Made by a program: the position numbers and the translations under genes
Shown: positions 44,645 through 58,022 of the stretch, in pieces
How positions within the stretch are numbered: the first letter of the stretch is position 1
Layout: each line of letters begins with the position of its first letter
Notes under the pieces: generated by a model
Seen by the model: the letters and a program-made list of their open reading frames with translations, nothing else
Databases searched by the model: none
Told to the model about the DNA's origin: nothing
Assembly (NCBI GenBank): GCA_022925895.1
Contig: JAKSYS010000155.1
Span: 1 to 64,000, forward strand
Reading direction: 5' to 3'
DNA: 64,000 nucleotides
Origin: Fragilaria crotonensis
Lineage: Eukaryota; Bacillariophyta; Fragilariophyceae; Fragilariales; Fragilariaceae

Positions 44645-47600
44645 ATGCAAGATCTTGCACGCCCGGAATCGAGTGTCGAACTGTCGCACGTCCCATATGC
44701 TTCAACCACTTCAAGATTCGAGACAATGGAACTAAACAAGCCTTCCCGTTCAGTGTTGACAAGCTACGTGAGAAACCTGCAGCAAAAGCTTTCAACACCA
44801 GCTGATGAAAGAGAGGAAGCAGCAACATTGTCATGGCGCAAAGCTCGTAGCCCTCAAGATGATAACCCCTTTGTATCAGGTTCAAGGAACAAAAGCATCA
44901 TCGTGGCGCGAGAAAAGGAACTTCAACTGCTTCGCGATTGTTATGATCGAGTTACCACGATGAAAAGGACAGAAGTAGTGGCGATTCACGGTCCGTCAGG
45001 GGTTGGAAAAACTTCGCTCGTGCAATCCTTCATCCATACTCTTCCGGAAGGTGGATTCCGGATGGAAGGAAAATTCAATCAGCGTCAATTGCGTGCTCCG
45101 TACGCTGCACTTGCTGCAGCATCCGATCAACTATGTCACCAAATTATAAGACGTGAGAACAGCATTGAAATTCGCAACAGAATCAGAGCCGTTCTTGGTC
45201 CGGACGTGAGTTTGTTGGAAAACTTGGTGCAAACGTTGTCCGAAATGACTGCGGAGGATGACAGTACCGGTCACCACACTGCTGGCAGTGGCTCTCAGAT
45301 GTTCACCCGATTCAAGCTTTTATTTCGAGCATTTCTGCGATGTGTGGCATCTCAGGAAACACCTGTGGTCTTCTTTCTCGACGACTTGCAATGGGCTGAT
45401 GGCCCATCGTTGGAGGTATTGAAAACGCTTCTGACCAATGGTCAGTCGCATTGTATCATGTTAGTGTGTTCGTATCGGGAGGGTGAAGAGACTGCTGGTG
45501 AATTGGAGCTATACAACCTTGCTGAGCGAGAAACTACGGACGCGGACGACCCCTCCGTTAATTGTCTGTTGGCTACCCACGGTTCTCCAATCATCGATAT
45601 CGCGATTGCTGGCTTGGGTCGTAAACCATTCAATCAGCTAATATCTGGGACGCTTGGAATCGACGGCATTCGAACTGAATCGCTGAGTACGATACTTTGG
45701 AAGAAAACTGATGGGAACCCGTTCCACGCACTTAATTTTCTAGACATGCTCTATCGGCACGGTATGCTCTGGAGAGGAACAACGACTGCTGGACTTGGGA
45801 TGAGGATCGAATTTTGCGAGAAACAAACGCGACAGAAAACGTGGCTGATATTCTAGCGTCAAGAATGCGAGATCTTCCTGAGCAGGTTCGATCAATATTA
45901 CAAATTGCATCCTTTATTGGCAATGACTTTCCAGCTGCTGCTCTGGTGATGATCGTACATGAGGAGCAGGATATGATTGAAGCGGAGTATTCATTCGAAC
46001 GGCAATCTCAGGAAGAAATTCGCGAACGCATAGTTGCTGCATTAACGATGGCCGTTGCCGCAGGCCTGTTAGAGACCATGCCTGAAGTCGATTATTTTAA
46101 GTTCACGCATGATAAGATTCAAGAAGTGTTGTATGAGACTCTCATGCCTGACGAAATGGAGCGACAGCTGCTGCACCAGCGAATCGGGACGTTGATTTGG
46201 GACTCCGTCAAAGATATGTCCAAGTCACATGCTTCTGATTGGCATATCTTCTTGGCGGCGCACAATCTGAATCGAGCTGTCAACCTGATTGATTACTCGG
46301 GTTCAAGATGTGACGTGATCGAACTTAACCTGACAGCTGCGAAACTCGCAATTGAGAAGGCAGCATTCGGTGCAGCTGCTGACTATCTTCGAATTGCAGT
46401 ATCTCTGGTGCAGAGTGATGATTCGTTGTGGGACGATCGATATGACTTATGCATTGATGTGTTTATCCTGGCCGCCGAAACTGAGAAGAATGCAGGAATG
46501 TTCTCGCGAAGCAGTATTTTGGTGAAGGAGATTCTGGTCCGAGCAAGGTCCATTCGTGACCACGCTACAGCATGCGCCGTGGAAATGGATTCCGTATCGC
46601 TGCAAGGCGACCAAAAACGTTCAGTCCTCCTTGGATTGAAAGTACTCAGGCAACTGAGAGTCTGTTTCCCTCGAAGGATTGATCGGTTAGTTGTCGCGGT
46701 CGAAATTCTCAAGCTGAAGGCAGCGATGGGTCGAAGGTCACTCCCCGACTTATTGTTTCTTCCTGAAATGACAGACGAGACTGTGATATTGGCGTTTCGT
46801 CTCATGATGGCCATGGCAATGAATTGTTATTTGGTGGGGGGGAAGTATAGAGGAATGTATGCCATGATCTGCTTGCGAATGTTTCGTCTAACACTCAAGT
46901 TCGGTATATCTCCGCTTCATTCCCCTCGTGTATTTGTCGCTTGGGGGACTATGCACTCGTATTTGGGCAAGTTTGGCGTCGCCCTTCAAGCTGAACAACT
47001 CGCTTTCGATGTTGTTGACAAGTATGGAGTGGAGTCTGTTAGGGCATCAGTACTCATCACCAGCTATGGCATGAATCGTTTTTGGAGGAATGCCCTGGAT
47101 TCCAGTGCTCGACGCGACTTTCTAAACGCGTACTACATGGCCATGAGTAATGGGCATGTGTTAGTTGCGCAAACTGGTTTTGTAGCTTGGATGGCTGCCG
47201 GTTTATACCTTGACGATTCTCTGGCCGAATTGAATTCTACCACGAGGCGGGTGGTTCAAGAAATGCGAGAATTTCAGACGAATGGCGCGCTGGTGTTCCT
47301 GCTGCCAGTTTGGCAAATTGTAAGTTCTGATTTTTTGATTGCTACTTGCCATTTGCCCGCTAACAATATGGTACAACCGCCGTGCACGTTTTAGTTTCTG
47401 AATATGTGTGGCGATTCAAGCAACATGAATCCTGCGAGTTTGACGGGCGAAGCTGGCGATGATGAGTTGGCGCATAAGGTGCATCAAATGGATTCCAAAG
47501 TGATACTCGTCCATGCGAGCCGCTGTCACGTGATTCTGGGCTTTGTATATGAAGATTTGCAGACCGTCAAAATCCATTTGCCAATTATTCAAAAATACAA

Positions 47601-48078
47601 AAAGGAGCTACAAGGATACTTCACCTCAGGGTTTATGGTTGCTTGGTGTGCAGCGTGCCATTATGAAATTTATTACACTGATGGAATAAGTCGGCACAAA
47701 AGAGATGGACGCCGAGCCCATCGTCGGGTGAAGAAGTGGGCAACTAGTGGAACTACAATGCTAGTTGGGCCGAGCTATTTTTTGGACGCAATGGAGGGAC
47801 TTTGTGTTACACAAGCGCCAGCGGACCAAGTCGAGGTACTGTTTGTAAACGCGGCCTCTGCCTGCGCTGCCGGACGATGTAGAGTTTTCGAGGCACTATC
47901 GAACGAACGCCTCGCTAGGCTCTTTCGTCGCGACGAGCCTGACACAACCAAACGCTTAAAGTACCTGAAAAGGGCTACTGACCTGTATAGGAGTTGGGGA
48001 GCAGTGGCGAAGGCTGAGTGGCTTGAGAACAGGGATGAAGACCATACGTCTATTTTTGAACTTGATTTGTCAACATGA
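44645..48078 (+). CDS. STAND-type AAA ATPase with helical-repeat tail
   Basis: ATG at 44645 (MQDLARPESSVELSHV). After about 85 residues comes an AAA-type NTPase: IIVAREKELQLLRDCY, Walker A GPSGVGKTSL (about residue 116), GKFNQRQLRAPYAALAAA, Walker B VVFFLDDLQWAD (about residue 241). This order is that of the ATPase region in PknK-like kinases and related signal proteins. A one-base frame change near 45776-45782 is needed to continue into RETNATENVADILASRM. A winged-helix-like part (YFKFTHDKIQEVLYETL) and about 600 residues of helical repeats follow. A GTAAGT intron (47320-47394) joins LLPVWQI to FLNMCGDSS. No kinase, GAF, cyclase or histidine-kinase domain follows; the protein stops at 48078. 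A regulatory ATPase is likely, its output unknown. Confidence 0.65.
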
Positions 48079-48312
48079 GGTCACGGCGATGATGGTACCA
48101 GCGTGGCGCTTGGGTGTTGGCCTGGTGTTGCAAATAGTGTTGGCCGCATGTACATAATTCGTGAGAAGTGGGTTTCATGAGTACTGCGTCTAATTCTTCC
48201 CGCATTAACTCCTCACATGTTATGATGCAAATTTCGAAGTTGCTCACCAGCACCCCTGTTGGCAGTGGACAACACTACCTCCAAGTTCAATGCAAGCACA
48301 AGCCTCATCATC
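48079..48312. other. Convergent intergenic gap
   Basis: 234 bases between the ends of two convergent genes. No gene. GCCTGGTGTTGCAAATAGTGTTGGC near 48120 has a partial inverted relative near 48260, which may form a weak hairpin. Confidence 0.4.
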
Positions 48313-50706
48313 TTACTTTTCTGCAGCCTCATCCTCTTCCGCTGTATCTGCCTCTTCCGCTGTATCTGCCTCTTCCTCTTCTGCTATATCCATCTCTTCC
48401 TCTTCCGCTATATCAGCTTCAGCCTCATCCATCTCGCCATCTTCTTCTTCGTCTAGTCCTGTCTCATCCTTGTTGGCGGTGTCGTCGTTGACAACCACGC
48501 CCATGTCAATCTGTCGCCAACTTGTGGGAAACTCACGATTAAAGAACGCATTTATCAATGGTTCGTAGACGTGCATGGCATACTTGTTGTGGAGGTTTGC
48601 GTAATAGTACGAGTTTGGAAGGACGCCCTCGAGATTGCCCGGGAGATTTCGTTTTGTTGAGTGGTACTTTGGATGCGGAGAGTGCAAGAGATTGTGTGGG
48701 CGTCAGAGTCAGGTGTACGGCAACTATCAATACATAAACCATAGCTCAATGACAGTACTTACTCCTCTCATTCGCATGATAAAGCCAGTAAAGGTTGAAT
48801 GCCAGCAACCCAAAAAGACATCCCCTCTCGAGGCCACAAGTTGATCAATCATGCCGAAATAGTTTGTATTGACCCCCACGAGCAAATCCTTAAAGTCATC
48901 CAGAAACACAATGTCGTAGCCGCCTTCTCGGATCGGCTTGAAAAACGCCTTGTTCTTTTCGTCCGTGGCAATAAATATTGTCTTATTCACCGTCAGTACA
49001 TCCTTACTATTTCGCAGAATCTCGTCTGCCTCAATTCGTGTATCCTTGAATTGAAAATCACCTCTACGAATGTGCATGGTATCGAAACTCCCTTTTTCCC
49101 ATCCCCGACCCTTGGCTCTCCGTCGGAGTGCGGCGACTATTCTTGCTGCCGCACATTGGATTTCATCAATATACCGCATATGATCTCTCATGAAACGCTT
49201 CATCCACAAGTCTTCTCTCCAATCCTCAAAGAACAAGAACGCATAAAAGTGTACCAGATATCGAATTCTCATTTTGTGATAGCACATGAAATGAACCACA
49301 AGTTGCGATTGCATGTGTTCATCGTACACACACAAATCCTTGCGGCCCGCCAAATTCTCATGCAACCGATCTTTTGGTGGCGCATCGACTCCCACAGGAT
49401 GTCCTTTGTACTTGGTCGAGGGCAGTGCTGCCACTTCATTCTGCAATTCCTTGAGCAGTGTCACATCCTTGTGATTGCCACTGGCCGGGAAGGCAGCCAA
49501 ACATTTATTGGGATGCCAAAAGTGTTCAATATACGTGACATTGCGCATCCATTCCTTCAACACAACCACATCTTGTCCATCCCAATTGGTACGATTGCCA
49601 GGTGGGAAACTGATCCGACCCGTCGCCTTGTCAACCAAATGGCCAGTCATGGCCTCGGTTTCCAAAAATTCCTTCATGGTGATTACATCCAATGCGGCAT
49701 TCTCTTGTGCCATTTGAAGCATGGGGAAAAAATGTGCAAAACTGAAATCTGTCGTTTGAATGTTCTTATTGTTCTTCAACAAGTACATGCCCTGTGCGGG
49801 AGGTAAAATCAGGGTCCGACCCATGGCCACGGCAAGACCAACAATGGTTTCCATGGCCATGCGAATGTTATTCCAACCACCTATACAATAGGACGAGCGT
49901 GCGTGCAGATACAGATAATTCGTTTGGAGCAGCAACAACATGGGGATGGAATCGATTTATTGGCACGATGCGATTGACAAAGAGACAGTGTTAGTGTGAA
50001 TGAGAAGATTGCCGTGCCGACACAATGGTGGGAATGACAAATAATAGGAAAACGTACCACCATCTGGTTCAAAAGTAAGATATTGTCTCCTTTGTCCTTT
50101 CTTGGCTTTCAGTGGGGATTCAAATAATTCATCAGAGGGAATATCACGCCAATACACCATTTCTTCTGCTTCCTTTGTAGATGGGCCACCATATTTTTCA
50201 CACCGCAATCCTGCTAATGATGTGACATGTGGTTGTCGTTTTCCAACTTCATCTGGTTTACCTTCCGGATCTTCCCAACCTCCTTGATTCTGAATTAATT
50301 CTTCTTCCATTTCTTCCGCAGACATTTTTCGTTTATTGTTCTTGTTGTTGTTATTATTTTTTTGCATGGTCAATCGTCCACGTTTAAAATCCATCATGGC
50401 TCGTGCCATGGGTGTATCTGGAGAATGATGAACAAAGGAATCATGATGCAGTAGGTTGGTCGAAACACTCAATAAACAACATACACCCAATCCCATCATG
50501 AGCATATTGATGAGTGGACTCGATTTTATTGGTTTGGATGATGGTGTTGTTGCTGCAGTAGTTCCATCTTGTAATTGCTGCGACTGTCGAACGTTTCGTT
50601 TTGGTGGTTTGGATTGTGATTTTGATTGTGACCGTGATGGTTGACGTTTGGAACGCACAGCACCATCACTGCCATTGGTAGAGGGCGCGGAAGAAGGAGG
50701 TTGCAT
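48313..50706 (-). CDS. GDP-fucose protein O-fucosyltransferase-like protein
   Basis: Three exons on the minus strand: 50706-50058, 49880-48763 and 48666-48313, about 706 residues. The first splice (GTACGT...TATAG) rebuilds the family motif EPDGGGWNNIRMAMET. The second (GTAAGT...AAAG) joins IMRMRG to YHSTKRNLPGN. The order is a basic Ser/Gln-rich cytosolic tail, membrane anchor at residues about 65-86 (MLMMGLGVCCLLSVS), stem, then the fucosyltransferase fold with GGGWNNIR (GDP-sugar site), AVAMGRTLILPP, and MHIRRGDFQFKDTR (the HxRRGD-type motif, about residue 485). The tail is a run of Glu/Asp/Ala repeats (EEADTAEE). It should act as a type II Golgi or ER enzyme that transfers a sugar to protein or glycan. 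O-fucose is inferred from the family only. Confidence 0.8.
48320..48430 (-). repeat. Acidic coding microrepeat in fucosyltransferase tail
   Basis: Tandem units of 15-24 bases (plus strand CTCTTCCGCTGTATCTGC and CTCTTCCGCTATATC variants) encoding ADTAEE / MDIAEEEE. Length changes stay in frame at the very C-terminus. Confidence 0.7.
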
Positions 50707-50990
50707 TGTTGTTAAGTAGTAGGTGGAGTAGTAGCAGCTCTGATTGTGATGGATCGAATGGCATCTAATAAAAACAACACCGTAGACTATTGAAAGTCAT
50801 TGCTCATATGGCTGTGGTGTTGACGGCGATGCGCGAAGCGCAATTTAAGTTCCTCAGTGTCAAGGGGTCGTCCTGTAGTAGAACGTGTACATCGTACTTG
50901 TATCATATCAGGTGTGATACATACATGTACATACAACATACAACGTACAACGTACAATACACTCGAAGTCCAATAATTTTCTCCAGAGTA
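50707..50990. other. Promoter side of the fucosyltransferase gene
   Basis: 284 bases between the fucosyltransferase start codon and transposon 3. GTAC-rich units (ACAACGTACAACGTACAATAC) lie near 50930-50960. Confidence 0.5.
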
Positions 50991-51018
50991 CTACCGTAAA
51001 TCTCTCTGGTTAAGACCC
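50991..51018 (+). repeat. Terminal inverted repeat, transposon 3 left
   Basis: 28 bases starting CTACCGTAAATCTCTCTGG, an exact inverted match to 53998-54025. TA directly outside. Confidence 0.92.
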
Positions 51019-51443
51019 CACGCAGGTTAAGACCCACCCCCGCCAAAAAGGGCCGTTTTTTAGACATGTGCATGCCAATCCAGAAGTACTTCGTTCTAAT
51101 TAGAATGGATAACACGACCGAAAAGAGGACAAAAAGGGCTTCAATTTGATATACAACACTCATATAATCAGACGATGTTATGAGTGATTTCTATGCAAAG
51201 ATATCAGTGAATCAAAACAATTTTGACGGATTCCATAGGTTGCCAACAGAAATTTTTGTCCCAAAACAAACCATGCATGCTTGCGCACAAAATTTTCAAC
51301 AGATCAAACACGACCCCACAGAAATTTGTTGATGCGAATGGCCATTTGCTGAGCCACAAAAACGCTGTCAAGAAGCAATGAGATGAGCAACAACAACCTC
51401 TGCCTCCTCCTGTTGTTTTTGTTTTGTTGTGTCACTCACCAGC

Positions 51444-51968
51444 ATGTCCTCATCATTATCCACAGAAAAGGAAGCAGCGAAGGCCATGAGTCCACCTTTG
51501 CATCCTTGTGGTATCACGGTTGAGATCGTTGGTATTGGGAGGAGTGATCGTGGACGCTCCTGTGAAGAACACGATGTTTGCGGTGCCGTGTTGCAGGAAG
51601 ACTCGGTTGTGCGGATACGGCACGTGCAGATTCTTAATGAGATGGGAAACGAGGAATCCGCACTTGCTGTGTATTGGATTAGTGACGGTATTGACCGCTG
51701 TCGAGTGGGGTTTCTTCCTCGACACCTCACAAAGCAGTGGCAGCTTTATGATGGGCGTATCGCACAAGTGGTAGATGTCTACGAAGGGTCTGAAAGTCCC
51801 ACAAAGCGGCGAAAGAACACCCGGAATTGCGGTTGCTGCGAGGCCGTACTCATTGACAATCGTGACAAGGAGGGCACTACTACCAGTGTTGACAACCGAA
51901 AACGCAGCACGAACAGCGAGAGCAGGAATGACAGTTCTGGTTCAAAGCAACAGAAACAAGGAGAGTGA
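51444..51968 (+). CDS. Second ORF of transposon 3, unknown function
   Basis: ATG at 51444 (MSSSLSTEKEAAKAMS), 174 residues, opposite in strand to the transposase and convergent with it (29 bases between the stops). The middle part looks like a compact folded domain (CGITVEIVGIGRSDRGR, HDVCGAVLQEDSVVRIR, YWISDGIDRCRVGFLPRH) with an RNCGCCEAVLID cysteine cluster, followed by a basic, Ser/Asn-rich tail. No family is recognised. An intact ORF next to a frameshifted transposase suggests selection or a young copy. A role in transposition, DNA binding or host interaction is open. Confidence 0.55.
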   Translation: MSSSLSTEKEAAKAMSPPLHPCGITVEIVGIGRSDRGRSCEEHDVCGAVLQEDSVVRIRHVQILNEMGNEESALAVYWISDGIDRCRVGFLPRHLTKQWQLYDGRIAQVVDVYEGSESPTKRRKNTRNCGCCEAVLIDNRDKEGTTTSVDNRKRSTNSESRNDSSGSKQQKQGE

Positions 51969-51996
51969 GGACGACTACTACTACTACAACTTAATT

Positions 51997-53831
51997 TTAA
52001 TTTTGGTACGTGTTTGAAAGGAGCGGCTCTGAGTGATCTTGTTGATCGTGTCGCTCACTCCTTTTTGCCTGTTGCACTTCATGCAGAATACGAACAAGTT
52101 GAATTGTGTCAGGTAGTGGCGGAAGAGATTCGTCCAATGCGCTGCCGCAAGAATTACCAACGACGATGCTGTTCAGCGTCCCATTGTATGTCTTGTCAAT
52201 GTGCCGATGGTTGTGCTGGTTGGCGTGTGGTCGGTTGACATCATGGTAAGAAAGGAGGGGCTCCGAATGATTTCTCATCGTCTCATCGTCATCGTTGCTG
52301 CCAACGTTCTCGTCATCATCACCGCTATGATCATCGTTGCTACCCTGCTGCTGTACAATGTCATTTTGGTGTCCAACACTGCAGACTTCCTTGTCGGCAG
52401 CATGTTGTTGTTCCTCCCCTGCTGGTTGTGTGGATGGTAGTCTTCTTGGCAAGAAAGAAGAGGCTCGAATGATTTCTCAGCGTCTCGTCATCATCACTTC
52501 CATCGTACTCATCACCACCCTCATCATCCTCAGGATTGTCGTTTTGTTGATTACCAACGAAGTCGTTAACTTCATCGTCGGTGGTGTGCTCTTCTTCCTG
52601 AACAGGAGGAACAGGATAGTAACTGTACATTCCATGTCGCCATGAGTTCCTCACCATCTGTGCTGGTAAGTCTTGACTCGAAACAGAGCACCATTCGGCG
52701 ATGTGCTTCCTGGTCGGGGGGTCAATTTTCCCTTGGTGTAAGCCCGTGCTAATCATCCATTCCTCCCACAGTTTGCGCATCCTGGACTTGAATGGTTTAT
52801 TCACGCCAACATCGACGGGTTGGCACAGAGAAGTGCAACCACCAGGAATGTGTTCAACCTCAACGCCCAACCCCTCGATTGCATTCACTGTTGACCTCAT
52901 CATGTGACAGCGGTAAGAGTCAAGCAAGAGCAGCGGAACAATTCCTGGAGGTGCTTGGTCAATGTACGGCTTCAAGATCCTGTCGATCCATATGTGCATC
53001 ACTCTTTCGTCCATCCATGCATTGCTTTGGCATGCATACTCTATGTCATCTGGATACGTGACGAATTCATTTCTTTCGATTCGACCATTTGGGGCTCCTT
53101 TAAAAACAAGCAATGGGGTAAGTACTCGACCACTTGCAGACACCGTCATGGCACATGTTACTCTCTTTGTGTCGCTTGTTGACTTTCGAATGTGAATTGT
53201 GCGCAGTCCCACTGACTCAAGTGTTCTCTTCGCATTAAATGTAAATGGAACAGGCGTTTGGTCCATGTTAAGGATAAAATCTTCATGACGATTGCTCTGC
53301 GCGAGTTTCGGACGGATTGTTTGCACGTAGTCTTGGGCCAAACCTGCAGTCTCGGATGGGGATCGCTGGCTTTCATGTGTTCCCATCCTGTGCACAAGAC
53401 TGTGCTTTCTGATCCACCGCCTTACACTTTGATACCTTGCGTGACTCGATTTACGCTGGAACTCGGACATCAATCGAGACGCTTGAATGACGACAGTAGA
53501 AATAGAAACTGCAAATCCTTGTTCCCTTAGTTCGAAGATGAACTTGAGTAGATCATTTTCGATTGGCGCTAACACTGAAGTAGGACCCTTAGCTGTACTC
53601 TTTGCCTTTGCATTGCCGTGTTCCACCATGGCCCTCGAAGTCGTAGACCATTCTCTGTACTGTTTTGGGATAATGTTGAGTGCTTGACATGCAGCCCTGA
53701 TTGATTCGCCCGCCTCTACGCCTTCTCACATTCCGAACAATTGCAAGTCTCTCAAAGTTCGCGAAACGCCTCCTTTTACTGTTCCGAGGAGTAGGTGTAG
53801 TTGACCCATTCATGATGGCCAACGACGACAT
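51997..53831 (-). pseudogene. pogo-like DDE transposase of transposon 3, two frame changes
   Basis: ATG at 53831 (MSSLAIMNGSTTPTP). An N-terminal helix-turn-helix (RRFANFERLAIVRNV, then SIRAACQALNI, YREWS) needs one frame change near 53715. The next frame runs from about 53700 with a second DNA-binding domain (FAVSISTVVIQASRLM, SSHARYQSVRRWIRKH) and the DDE_1 core: ILNMDQTPVPFT, LLLLDSYRCHMM and GCTSLCQPVDVGVNKPFK, a D-D-D triad as in pogo-like enzymes. The acidic C-terminal tail changes frame near 52445 and goes on to 51997 with repeated DDETxRNHS units. These marks together make the pogo-like assignment firm. This copy is probably not active unless the changes are assembly errors. Confidence 0.8.
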
Positions 53832-53997
53832 GAAACAAACAACAATGAGAAGTGACAGTCACGTTTCACAATCGCGCGCCAAAATATGAAGGTAAAAAAG
53901 ACTATTTTATGGCGCACATTCGAACGGAATCTTGCTCTCGGTTTACGTAGTTTAAGACCCACCCCCCAAAATTTGGACAAAATCACGCACAATTCCT

Positions 53998-54025
53998 GGG
54001 TCTTAACCAGAGAGATTTACGGTAG
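53998..54025 (-). repeat. Terminal inverted repeat, transposon 3 right
   Basis: 28 bases ending CCAGAGAGATTTACGGTAG, an exact inverted match to 50991-51018. TA directly outside. Confidence 0.92.
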
Positions 54026-54027
54026 TA

Positions 54028-57015
<2,988 letters not shown>

Positions 57016-57245
57016 AGAGTAGTTTGACGAATGTTGGAAGTAGTTAGGTATTGAGGACTATGACTCGTCACAACGAGGCCACGATTGACTACGCCTTTTC
57101 ACATCTTGTCCATAGAGCATCCTGCACGCAAGGACACGCATGAAAAGTTGAACATGGTTCAGCATATCTATATCTAATTAGTATTTAAAAAGGCGCTCGG
57201 TCGCACCACTCAATTGCCTTTATGACCGCCCTACTGTTTGCCAAT

Positions 57246-58022
57246 CTAATTGACAGCAGCTACGGGAGTCGTGGTGAGCTCTGGGGCAGCGCCAGTCCCC
57301 TTGGTGGCTTTGGCCGCAATGGGCACGACGGATTCAATCATGGGACGGAAGGTGCTATCGGCTTTGCCAACACCCTTCATAATGGCATCGACAACGGCTG
57401 AGATAGCTGGATTCAAATAGGAGGTGTCCAAGCCGGAGACAACACCCACTACGGCATTGTCGATATCAGACAAGGACGTTCCAGCAATTGAAACAACCTT
57501 GGATGCGACTGCCTCAGTAATACCTTCAAGGTAGCCAACCAATGGGAGACCTTTTCCCCAAGACCAAATGCCTTTTACATTACTATAGACAACTTGTGCC
57601 GCATTGATGCCTTCGGAGGAAGTAGAGGAAGTGTCGGTTGCGTTGGTTGGAGTCGACATGGTATCTTGGAATGTATCTTCGTCTTCTGGAATAACAGAAC
57701 GTGAGAGAACAAGAATATCTTTCCCAAAGAGAGAATCGGCACTATTATTGTGAAGCGAGCCGTCTCGAGCCATTGGCATATCGCCTTCATCACCGAACGC
57801 TGACTGAAAGTCATCTGTCGCTACAGTTGTCGCCCCTCGTGACGAAGACGTCCGCAACTGGGCTGCCAATGCATACGCTGATACTGTGTTGGTTCTCAGC
57901 TGGGGCGACAGGAAGAAAGATTCCGCAGGCGTTGCGGGGCTCACCGATGGATGAGGATCAAGAAGGTCATCATCATCAATATCAGTTTCAATTGCAAGTA
58001 GCGGTTTGTCGTCGACGCTCAT
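57246..58022 (-). CDS. Protein with hydrophobic/amphipathic C-terminal domain, possibly lipid-droplet-associated
   Basis: ATG at 58022 (MSVDDKPLLAIETDIDDDD), 258 residues, no intron. The first 135 residues are acidic and Ser/Thr-rich, probably disordered. Residues about 145-235 form a dense run of short hydrophobic helices with Gly and Val (VYSNVKGIWSWGKGLPLVG, AVASKVVSIAGTSLSDIDNA). This layout resembles lipid-droplet surface proteins in a general way (perilipin-like alternation), but no named family is recognised. It is convergent with glutathione reductase, with 230 bases between the stops. Confidence 0.5.
   Translation of the reverse strand: MSVDDKPLLAIETDIDDDDLLDPHPSVSPATPAESFFLSPQLRTNTVSAYALAAQLRTSSSRGATTVATDDFQSAFGDEGDMPMARDGSLHNNSADSLFGKDILVLSRSVIPEDEDTFQDTMSTPTNATDTSSTSSEGINAAQVVYSNVKGIWSWGKGLPLVGYLEGITEAVASKVVSIAGTSLSDIDNAVVGVVSGLDTSYLNPAISAVVDAIMKGVGKADSTFRPMIESVVPIAAKATKGTGAAPELTTTPVAAVN

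Larger units (their letters stand above)
50991..54025 (-). mobile_element. pogo-like DNA transposon 3 with perfect inverted ends
   Basis: 3035 bases bounded by perfect 28-base inverted repeats, each flanked by TA (50989-50990 and 54026-54027). Inside each end GGTTAAGACCC-type motifs recur in direct and inverted orientation (51008-51040 and 53950-54000). It carries a DDE transposase on the minus strand and a second ORF on the plus strand. The perfect ends indicate a young insertion. It lies between the divergent fucosyltransferase and glutathione reductase genes. Confidence 0.9.

Noticed and set aside
48799-49806. 335-residue plus-strand frame
   Set aside because: Lies fully antisense to the fucosyltransferase exon with its conserved motifs.
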